Shown here: positions 53,739-64,000 of the stretch, in pieces
Layout of the letters: every line of letters starts with the position of its first letter
Position numbering within the stretch: the first letter of the stretch is position 1
Source of the DNA: Aquisphaera giovannonii
GTDB lineage: Bacteria; Planctomycetota; Planctomycetia; Isosphaerales; Isosphaeraceae
Direction: 5' to 3'
DNA length: 64,000 bases
NCBI RefSeq assembly: GCF_008087625.1
Contig: NZ_CP042997.1
Location: forward strand, 3,224,001 to 3,288,000
Notes under the pieces: generated by a model
The model's input: the letters and a program-made list of their open reading frames with translations, nothing else
What the model was told of the DNA's origin: nothing
The model's database searches: none
Made by a program: the position numbers and the translations under genes

Positions 53739-56594
53739 TCAGTCGTCGCCTCGCGTCTCCGCCACGGGCGCCAGCAGGTTCTCCACCGGTGCGTAGTCGT
53801 CGGTCAGGATGATGCCGCGGGAACGGTCCTCGATGACGATCCTGGTCGTCTCCGCGTCGTAGACCATCGGCTCGGTCCGCCGCCCCTTGCGGAAGAACTG
53901 GGGGTCGTCGGGGCGCCTGCCCAGTTCCTCCAGGTCGAGGGGCTGCTTCGAGGCCACGACGACGAAGGTCTCGCGGAGCCCCGCGCCCGGCTTGCGGTCG
54001 GTCCCGAAGATATACAGGTGCGGGAAGGAGAGCTGGGCCGTCTTCGTCCAGGCACCCAGGAAGCCGCCGTAGCGACGCGCCCGGTCCAGCTCCTGGGCGT
54101 GGATCCGCTCCCTGGCCGCGGGGTCGACGACCTCGTCCTTGCTGATCCGCCTGTCCGCCTTCATGTTGGCCACGTCGTCCGACTCGTAGACGTCGATGAT
54201 GTTGATCATGTAGACGCCGGTCGGGCTGAGCATCCCGGCGATCTTGTCGTTGAACTCCCGCGTGGTCAGGTGCCAGGGCACGGAGAAGTCGTTGAAGGCG
54301 TCCCCGAAGATCAGGTCATACTGCTTCTGCCCCGCGTTCTTCTCCACGAACTGGCGGGCGTCGCCCCAGTGCGTCTGGATCGGAGTGTCGGCGGGCAGGC
54401 CGGTCGCCATGAAGTTGGCCCTGGAGACCGCGGGGTCGATCTCGGCCACGTCGACCTGCGTCCCCGGGTAGGCGTATTGCATGTGCCGCTGGAAGGTGTA
54501 GGCGCCCCCGCCCAGGAACAGGGTCTTCAGATCCGACCTCGCGACCTTCGGCAGGATCGGCGCCCTGCGTCCCTGGTCGTCCAGGGCCTGGAGGCTCTCC
54601 CGGACCCTCTCCTTCACCCTGTCCTCCCGCTTGCCGGACGGGCCGGCCTGGGAGAAGACGTTCGCGGGCAGGTCCGACACCTTGCCCGGCGTCGAGGGCT
54701 TGCCCGCCGGGGCGGAGTCGGCGGCCAGGGTGATCCTGCCGCCGGCCTTGGCCGCGCGATAGGCCACCTGGGCGTAGACGTGCTCGTAGTCGTAGTCGAG
54801 CCGCTCCGGATGTCCGAGGACGAAGTAGCCGTGGATCAGGTTGTCGAGGACCAGGGTCCGCAGGTTGACCTCCTCGCCGTCGGGCCCGTCCTCGGGATCG
54901 TTGGTCACCTTGATGTAGTAGTACTTGCTCTCGTCGACCCAGGCGAACGCGTCATCCTTCGTCGCGGGGTCGCCGGAGGGCTCTCGGAGGCCGTAGTTCT
55001 CGCCGATCTGGTGGAACACCGGGATCGGCAGGAAGGCAAGGACGCAGCATCCCAGCGGCACGCCCGCCCAGAGCGCGTGGCGGAGCGTCCCCAGCACGGT
55101 CGCCGCGAACGCCATGAGGGTCGCGATGACCAGGAGGACGCCCTTCGTGCCCAGGAGGTCGATGAGGTAGAACCCCGTCAGGAACGTGCCCAGGATGCTG
55201 CCGACCATGCCCCAGGCGTAGACCTCGCCGATGGCCGTGCCGGTCCTCTTGAAGCGGCGGAGGCGGTCGACGGCGAGCTTGGCCACCACGGGGCTGACCG
55301 TCCCCATGGTGATCGCCGGCACGAAGAAGACGATCGCGGTCACCAGGAGCAGCCGATACTGCCACGAGAGCTTGACGGCCGGCAGGAAGGGGAGCTTCAG
55401 CTCATTCCAGGCGATGGCCGAGCCGAGCACGTTCTTGTGCTCCGGCAGGTCGAAGAGCCATTGGACGAGGCTCGCCGGCGCCTCCATGGCGAGGATGCCG
55501 AGGGTCATCACGGAGGCCGCGAGGAACAGCCAGCTCGCCTGCTTCTCGTCGCGGACGAGGTTGGCGATCCGGCCGCCCAGGTAGTTGCCCAGGCTCAGCC
55601 CGGCGAGGAGCACGGCGATCACGCTCGTCCATCCGTAGATGCTAGAGCCGAGGTGCCGCGCGACCAGCCTGCCGGCGACCATCTCCAGCGCCATGAAGGC
55701 CAGGCTCGCCACGAAGGCGAGCGTCGCGAGGTCCTTCAGCGAGGGCCGCACGCCCGTTGCGTCGGAGTCGGCCTCCCAGCCCTCCTCGACCGAGGAGCCC
55801 AGCGAGCCCTGCCTCGCGGCGAGCAGGCCCATCAGGCCGTTGATCCCCATCGCCAGCGCCGCGACGTTGCCCGCGACGGCGAGGTAATTCAAGTCGTAGG
55901 AGCCCAGGTGGATCGAGCCCAGCCCCAGGCCCCGGACGACCGGCCCGACGGAGCCCAGCCCCAGGAGCGCCGAGGCGACCAGGCCGAGCGCCGCGCCGGC
56001 TCCCCCGGATGCCAGCAGCGCGGAGAGGAGCGACAGGGCCGCGCCGACCACCAGGACGATCGTTGACGACGAAGCCAGGTACATCAGGATGAAGCCGGCC
56101 AGGAACGTGCCGACGATCGAACCGATGGCGCCGCAGACGTAGACGTCGCCGATGGCGCTGCCGCTCCGGCGGGACTGCTCCACCGCCATCTTCGCGACCA
56201 CCGGCCCGACCATGCCGAGCACCGTCGCGGGCACCAGGAAGTCGAGGACGACCACCAGCACCGTCCGGAGCTCCCAGTTCATCGACTCCGGCGACGGGAT
56301 GACGCGGTCCACCACGGCGTTCATCCAGAGGCACGCCAGCGTCAGCATCGCCCCCAGGGCGAACAGCGGCCCGACCGCCCGGCGCGGCTCGACCCGGTCG
56401 GCCAGCCGGCCGCCCAGCACGTTCCCCAGGCAGATGCCGCCCAGGATGATGCCGATGACGCTCGTCCATACCGTCAGCGACGACCCGACGTGGCGGGCCA
56501 CCAGGCGGCTCGAGACCAGCTCCAGGATCATGATGCAGAGGCTGCTCAGGAACGCCAGGGCATAAGGGAGCAACCGGGCAAGGACGCCAGCCAT
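53739..56594 (-). CDS. Fused membrane-spermidine-synthase-like protein with duplicated transporter half
   Basis: A 951-residue polytopic protein. The ATG at 56594 begins the first membrane repeat (LARLLPYALAFLSSLCIMIL, ELVSSRLVARHVGSSLTVWT, GNVLGGRLADRVEP). A second diverged copy begins near residue 285 (LATLAFVASLAFMALEMVAG, RLVARHLGSSIYGWTSVIAV, GNYLGGRIANLV). Both also share FVPAxxxGxVxPVVAK and SAIGDVYVCGAIGSIVGTFL / TAIGEVYAWGMVGSILGTFL. The last ~350 residues are a spermidine-synthase-like Rossmann domain: TLFLGGGAYTFQRHMQYAYP, DVAEIDPAVS, YDLIFGDAFNDFSVPWHLTT. Family members transfer aminopropyl groups; the present pocket is not decisive. The duplication is the notable part. Confidence 0.85.
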   Translation of the reverse strand: MAGVLARLLPYALAFLSSLCIMILELVSSRLVARHVGSSLTVWTSVIGIILGGICLGNVLGGRLADRVEPRRAVGPLFALGAMLTLACLWMNAVVDRVIPSPESMNWELRTVLVVVLDFLVPATVLGMVGPVVAKMAVEQSRRSGSAIGDVYVCGAIGSIVGTFLAGFILMYLASSSTIVLVVGAALSLLSALLASGGAGAALGLVASALLGLGSVGPVVRGLGLGSIHLGSYDLNYLAVAGNVAALAMGINGLMGLLAARQGSLGSSVEEGWEADSDATGVRPSLKDLATLAFVASLAFMALEMVAGRLVARHLGSSIYGWTSVIAVLLAGLSLGNYLGGRIANLVRDEKQASWLFLAASVMTLGILAMEAPASLVQWLFDLPEHKNVLGSAIAWNELKLPFLPAVKLSWQYRLLLVTAIVFFVPAITMGTVSPVVAKLAVDRLRRFKRTGTAIGEVYAWGMVGSILGTFLTGFYLIDLLGTKGVLLVIATLMAFAATVLGTLRHALWAGVPLGCCVLAFLPIPVFHQIGENYGLREPSGDPATKDDAFAWVDESKYYYIKVTNDPEDGPDGEEVNLRTLVLDNLIHGYFVLGHPERLDYDYEHVYAQVAYRAAKAGGRITLAADSAPAGKPSTPGKVSDLPANVFSQAGPSGKREDRVKERVRESLQALDDQGRRAPILPKVARSDLKTLFLGGGAYTFQRHMQYAYPGTQVDVAEIDPAVSRANFMATGLPADTPIQTHWGDARQFVEKNAGQKQYDLIFGDAFNDFSVPWHLTTREFNDKIAGMLSPTGVYMINIIDVYESDDVANMKADRRISKDEVVDPAARERIHAQELDRARRYGGFLGAWTKTAQLSFPHLYIFGTDRKPGAGLRETFVVVASKQPLDLEELGRRPDDPQFFRKGRRTEPMVYDAETTRIVIEDRSRGIILTDDYAPVENLLAPVAETRGDD

Positions 56595-57073
56595 TCCAGG
56601 GGAACTCCTCACGACCGCCAGTCCGGGCTTGGCGACATGCCATCCGTGCCGGGGGGGAACGCGATGCAACGCGGAGTAATGACGATATCCCACCGGCCCG
56701 CCGCGCCACAACCGCCTACCCGGCGGCCCGCCGAGCCCCATGGGCCGCCGGGATGCCACGCCGGTCGCGTCCTACGCCTCGGCACCGGCATCTCTTGCGC
56801 GCGGCGGGCGATGGACCTTCGCCGGCCGCATCCGCCCCCGGCCGGGGGTGAACCTCGGCGTCCGGGGCTCGATGGGTGGACGCTGCGGACCTGGCTCTTG
56901 CGATGGGCCCGGCCTCGCTCATGGAGCAGGCGAACGACACCGTGAAGTCCCCAGGTCCACCCCGAGTCGAGGGCCGCATTTTCGAGCGATCCGGGACGAT
57001 GGAGGGCGAATCCCTGGCACGGAACCGGCATCCGATGCGAAGATGGTGCGACCAATTCGGGAGACTTCATGCG
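56595..57073. other. Intergenic region between divergent genes
   Basis: About 480 bases separate the spermidine-synthase-like gene and the FG-GAP gene. Short frames exist but show no domain. No operator or RNA gene was noticed. Confidence 0.35.
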
Positions 57074-58303
57074 ATGCGACACTTCCGCGTGCAACGCGCC
57101 CTGCGGCCTGGGATCGCCCTGGTGGCGCTGATCGCGATCGCTCTCGGCGTCTTCCTCCGCCGCTCCGGGAGGCGTGAGAGCCCCCTGCCGCCGCCGGCGG
57201 GGCAGGGTCGGATCGAGATCGAGGCCGGTACGCGGGAGCAGCCCGAGATGGACGAGCCCCCCGTGGCCGTCGCCGAGGCGCTCGCCGTCGGCGAGCGCCG
57301 GGCCGTGGAGGTCGAGGGCAAGCCGCTGATCGTCGACGGCTTCGGCGCGTTCCCGGCGATGGGGGACCTGGACGGCGACGGCCGGATGGACCTCCTGCTG
57401 GGCGGGACCAGGGGGTTCCTGCAGGTGTATCTCAACGTGGGAAGTCCGGGCCGGCCGCGGCTGTCCGCCCCCGTCCGGTTCGGCGAGTTCTGCCGCGACG
57501 AACGAATCCCGATCGGGTGAAGCGGCGCCTACTTCCGTCCGCAGTTGGCGGACATCGACGGGGACGGACGGCCCGACCTGATGACCGGGTCCGACGACTG
57601 TTGCGACAAGGCGCCGGGGTTCCACTGGTTCCGCCGGGAGGCCGACGGCACCTACGCCGCGAAGGGCGAGGTGCTCGTCCGAGTCTCAGCCATCCAGGCC
57701 GGGCCGAGCATCGCCGATGCCGTCAAGCTCCAGGCTCTGAGTGACGAACTCGCCCGCTATCGGATGCGTGTCCGGTTCGCCGACTGGGACGACGACGGCC
57801 ACGTGGATATCCTCGCCGTCGATACGAGGTCCAGGGGGCGAATCGCCCGGACCCGCGGACGCTGGCGACCCGAAGGCGCGGTCGATGCCGCGGCCGAGGT
57901 CGAGGGAAGTCCGAAGGTGGAGCATGTCGACTGCCAGCCGGTCGTCATCGACTGGGATGGCGACGGCCGCCTCGACCTGATCACGGCCGACCACGTCCTG
58001 CCGAGTCGGGACGCCCGGGCGTATACCTGTCGCGTCTGGTTGCAACGCAATGAAGGGCAGGCGGGCAGCCCTCGCCTGGGCCCGCGGCGGCTCCTGACGA
58101 GCTTCGAGAATTGGGGCGTGACGGTGGGGGTCGATGCGGCGGACCTCGACGGCGAGGGCCGACCGGGGCTACTCCTGGCCGCCAGGACTGGGGAGCAGGC
58201 CCCTTCCTACCGGACGGCCGTCTGGTACCACCCGCGACGGCGGCCGCCCATCACGCCCGGCACCCGGCGAGACGCGGGCCCCGACGCCAGTCGCCAGCCG
58301 TAA
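57074..58303 (+). CDS. FG-GAP/VCBS repeat protein with an in-frame TGA at codon 149
   Basis: A signal-anchored beta-propeller protein: residues 11-30 are hydrophobic (LRPGIALVALIAIALGVFL). Calcium-type DxDGDG motifs recur: DLDGDGRMDLLLGG before the stop, then DIDGDGRPDLMTGS, DWDDDGHVDILAV, DWDGDGRLDLIT and DLDGEGRPGLLLA after it, all in one frame to TAA at 58303. TGA at 57518-57520 follows RIPIG and is followed by SGAYFRPQLADIDGDG. A 6-bp hairpin (GTCCGC / GCGGAC, loop AGTTG) starts 16 bases beyond the TGA. Either this is a recent nonsense mutation, or the TGA is read as selenocysteine or by suppression. The protein would be 408 residues if read through. Confidence 0.7.
57537..57553 (+). promoter_or_regulatory. 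Hairpin 3' of the in-frame TGA (possible bacterial SECIS-like element)
   Basis: GTCCGC pairs with GCGGAC around AGTTG. The loop begins 22 bases after the TGA and has a G at its second position, which fits the loose consensus for bacterial SECIS elements. The evidence is weak because short stems are common in GC-rich coding sequence, and a comparable 5-bp stem occurs after the TGA in the DUF4058 gene, where Sec is not expected. Confidence 0.2.
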
Positions 58304-58850
58304 ATATGATCAAAACGTTAATTATATTTTAGATAAACCTTGATGTTTTTATAGTTTCTTCGACGCCGTCCGGGATTCGATCGGGGACAGCACCCCGGAG
58401 CCGATGCGGATTGGATCTCGGGACCCCGGGGCTGGCCTACCGCGCCGTCTTCCCGCTCCTCGTCGGTTGCCCCTGCGCGAGGCCGGGGGAGCCTCCCGTA
58501 GGAGACGGTCGCGGCATCGTTCTCCGTGCCTTCAGGCGGGTGCGGGGCAACCGCCAGGGACCGGGTGGCATCGCCGGGGCGAGGCACGGCGTCCCCGGGC
58601 TCTGCTGCGGGACATCCGCGTCGATCGTGCCGATGGACGGGCAGGGATTTCCGCTGCGGTTCGAGGCGTCGCCCTCGACGATCCGAGGGTCGGGGACCGA
58701 CGTGACGGCTTCCCCTCCTCGTCATTGACTTCATGCGGGGGCCAGGTAGAGTGGAATTATCTTGGGCCGCCCATGACGCGCCGGTAACCCGAGCCCTGAC
58801 CGACGCTCCTCGAACGCACCCCGCCGGGTGCGAGGGGAGTACGAGACGCA
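58304..58850. other. Gene-free region with an AT-rich island
   Basis: The first 55 bases after the FG-GAP stop are extremely AT-rich for this genome (aaaacgttaattatatttta), then about 490 bases of ordinary high-GC sequence with no convincing gene. The island ends in a T-rich run (gatgtttttatagtttc) that could terminate the upstream gene. Confidence 0.45.
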
Positions 58851-58882
58851 TTTGATTTAAACGCACAGATAAATACTTATCT
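58851..58882 (+). promoter_or_regulatory. AT-rich promoter region of nifJ with palindromic operator
   Basis: TTGATT (58852-58857) and TACTTA (58874-58879) are 16 bases apart and could be -35 and -10. The perfect inverted repeat AGATAA-ATAC-TTATCT (58867-58882) overlaps the -10, the position expected for a repressor site. The start codon of nifJ is 145 bases downstream. Neither the regulator nor the promoter is proven. Confidence 0.4.
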
Positions 58883-59026
58883 AATGGCTTCAGATAGGGT
58901 GCCGGCGGCTTGATGCTCCACAGGAGCACGCCCGAAGGCACGCCGTCATCCACGCCGAATCGCGTGGCCCGCCCCGGGAGGCGACGTCGCCCCCGCACGG
59001 CGGAGAGATCCACGAGGAGGTATGCC

Positions 59027-62601
<3,575 letters not shown>

Positions 62602-62605
<4 letters not shown>

Positions 62606-63612
62606 GCCCGTCAATCCGCACCAAGTACCTGGGCCTGGACCTGAAGAACCCGCTGGTGGCCTCGGCGGGCCCGCTCACGGGCAAGATCGACAGCCTCATG
62701 AAGCTCGAGGAGGCCGGGGCCTCGGCCGTCGTCCTCCCCTCGCTCTTCGAGGAGCAGATCACCCGGGAGGAGGTGGAGATCGCCCTCCTCTACGACTTCA
62801 ACAACGAGGGCTTCGCCGAGGCCCAGACCTACCTGCCCGAGATGCAGGACTATCACACCGGCCCCGACAACTACCTGCAACTGGTCCGCCAGGCCAAGCA
62901 GGCTCTCACGGTGCCGGTGATCGGCAGCCTCAACGGCACCACCAACGGCGGCTGGATCCACTACGGCAGGATGATCGAGCAGGCCGGGGCCGACGCGCTG
63001 GAGCTGAACATCTACTTCCTGCCGACGGAGCCCGAGACGACCGCCCTGGAGGTGGAGAACCGCTACCTGGAGCTGGTGTCGGCGGTCCGCGAGGCGGTCT
63101 CGATCCCGCTGGCCGTCAAGGTCGGGCCGTTCTTCAGCTCGATGCCCAACATGGCGAAGCGGCTCTACCAGTCCGGGGCCGACGGCCTCGTCCTGTTCAA
63201 CCGCTTCCTCCAGCCGGACATCGACCTGGAGACGCTCAGCGTGGAGCCCCACCTGGTCCTCAGCAGCAGCGACGAGCTGCGGCTCCCGCTCCGCTGGATC
63301 GCCATCCTTCGGTCCTATTTCGAGAAGTCCCTGGCGGCGACCAGCGGGGTGCACGCGGCCGAGGACGTCATCAAGCTCCTGCTCGCCGGCGCCGACGTGG
63401 CGATGACAACGTCCGGCGTGCTCCGGAAGGGCCCCGGGCTGCTCTCCGAGATGCTCGTCGGCCTCCGGACCTGGCTGGAGGAGAAGGAGTACGTCTCCGT
63501 CGAGCAGATGAAGGGCTCCCTCAGCCAGCGGAACAGCCCCGACCCGGCGGCGTTCGAGCGGGCCAATTACGTGAAGGCAATCCGCTCGTATACCTCGCAG
63601 TTCGCGGGCTGA
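62602..63612 (+). CDS. Dihydroorotate-dehydrogenase-like protein
   Basis: A 336-residue flavin TIM-barrel protein (PyrD/PreA-like). It opens LGLDLKNPLVASAGPLTGK, then GASAVVLPSLFEEQI, TVPVIGSLNGTT, GADALELNIYFLPTEPE, LAVKVGPFFSSMPNMAKRLY and AGADVAMTTSGVLRKGPG. The Cys/Ser active base of true DHODH in the NCPN loop reads LNIYFLP here, so orotate formation is doubtful. Its ATG overlaps the nifJ stop as ATGA, so both are made together; a role as electron-transfer partner or a subunit linked to ferredoxin metabolism is inferred. Confidence 0.85.
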
Positions 63613-63636
63613 CGACGGCCCGAGATCCTCGCGAGG

Positions 63637-63663
63637 GGGGCCGGCGTCCGAAATGCCGGCCCC
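63637..63663 (+). terminator. Rho-independent-type hairpin after the nifJ operon
   Basis: GGGGCCGGC (63637-63645) pairs perfectly with GCCGGCCCC (63655-63663) around a 9-nt loop, 24 bases after the stop of the dihydroorotate-dehydrogenase-like gene. A short T-containing stretch (gacgattta) follows. It separates the nifJ transcript from the next gene. Confidence 0.6.
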
Positions 63664-63706
63664 GACGATTTAGGACGGATCACGACCGCCCGGATCGAGG
63701 CCCGCC

Positions 63707-64000
63707 TTGCCCACCATCGCGATCGACGACCTGGAAGACCCCCGGATCGCCGCCTATCGGAGCCTCAAGGCGACGAACGCGACGCGGGGGCTCGACCACT
63801 TCGTCGTCGAGGGGGACAAGCTCGTCGACCGCCTCCTGCGGAGCCGCTTCCCGGTGGAGTCCATCCTCGCCACCGATCGCTTCGCGGCGAAGCACGGCGG
63901 GCAGCTCCCGGACGGCCTGCCCCTCTACGTCGTCCCCTTCGGGCTCGTCCACGAGCTCGTCGGATTCCCGTTCCACCGGGGCGTCCTCGCCTGCGGCCGG
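63707..64000 (+). CDS. TrmH/SpoU-family RNA 2'-O-methyltransferase (5' part)
   Basis: The first 98 codons, open to the end of the window. It starts at TTG 63707 with GAGG eight bases upstream; no in-frame ATG is near. It reads PTIAIDDLEDPRIAAYRSLK, then FVVEGDKLVDRLLRSRF, VESILATDRFAAK and VGFPFHRGVLACGR, which is the N-terminal substrate-binding domain of TrmH-family proteins (LVVEGxxLVxxAL and GFxxHRGVLA). The catalytic SPOUT domain with its knot must lie beyond the window. It methylates a ribose in rRNA or tRNA; the target site is unknown. Confidence 0.8.
   Translation, partial: MPTIAIDDLEDPRIAAYRSLKATNATRGLDHFVVEGDKLVDRLLRSRFPVESILATDRFAAKHGGQLPDGLPLYVVPFGLVHELVGFPFHRGVLACGR

Noticed and set aside
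52920-56066. 1048-codon plus-strand frame opposite the spermidine-synthase-like gene
   Set aside because: Composition (Asp, Gly, Arg and Val runs) and lack of any domain mark it as a shadow of the minus-strand gene.
56876-57073. N-terminal extension of the FG-GAP gene
   Set aside because: The extra 66 codons lack a ribosome-binding site, and the ATG at 57074 puts a signal anchor at the N-terminus.

Overview
The window is high-GC DNA that reads as a planctomycete chromosome, most likely a member of the Isosphaeraceae or a close relative. This is inferred from gene content: DUF1559 and DUF1080 proteins, a DUF4058 gene, phosphate-selective-type porin, a short ECF sigma factor with a small membrane partner, secreted FG-GAP proteins, and sugar-oxidoreductase/TIM-barrel clusters. 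No rRNA, CRISPR array, integrase or recognisable insertion sequence was seen. One tRNA gene, tRNA-Leu(GAG), is present.

Layout. 0.1-9.3 kb: outer-membrane porin, a TM/PH-like protein, an HD-domain protein, about 1 kb without a convincing gene, a bacterial-PH membrane protein, an S9 peptidase, and an S41-type peptidase with two copies of an unnamed repeat. 9.8-18.3 kb: a nucleotide-sugar epimerase, then a carbohydrate-catabolism cluster (PMI-like cupin, two small membrane proteins, two TIM-barrel isomerases around a Gfo/Idh/MocA dehydrogenase), a DUF4058 gene broken by an in-frame stop, and a secreted thermonuclease. 18.4-32.9 kb: DUF2721, TypA/BipA, a second 1 kb gene-poor stretch, a trehalose-phosphatase fold lacking its catalytic residues, cardiolipin synthase, a Nudix hydrolase, tRNA-Leu, DUF1080, an N-acetylneuraminate-lyase-like aldolase, a hybrid PAS histidine kinase divergent from an aldehyde dehydrogenase, and a GbsR/MarR-type regulator.

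32.9-43.3 kb is the most striking block: five minus-strand genes, four junctions, three of them ATGA stop/start overlaps. In order of transcription they encode a secreted QW-repeat toroid with HEAT repeats, a single-TM protein, an FHA-TM-TPR-beta-propeller protein, a secreted family-5 solute-binding-like protein with an N-terminal tetratricopeptide region, and a secreted protein with a Pro/Ala-rich tail. I recognise no named system with this composition. The FHA protein carries two acidic-TRVL motifs that look like phospho-threonine ligands. It is the best candidate here for an undescribed envelope-linked system.

43.4-64 kb: DUF1080, a coupled glycosyltransferase operon, larC, an ECF sigma/membrane partner/large DUF1559 fusion operon, DUF4476, a TlpA thioredoxin, a spermidine-synthase-like protein with a duplicated membrane half, an FG-GAP gene with an in-frame TGA, then pyruvate:ferredoxin oxidoreductase coupled to a dihydroorotate-dehydrogenase-like gene behind an AT-rich palindromic promoter region, and the start of a TrmH-family methyltransferase that runs off the window.

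All functional assignments come from motif recognition by eye. No database search was run.
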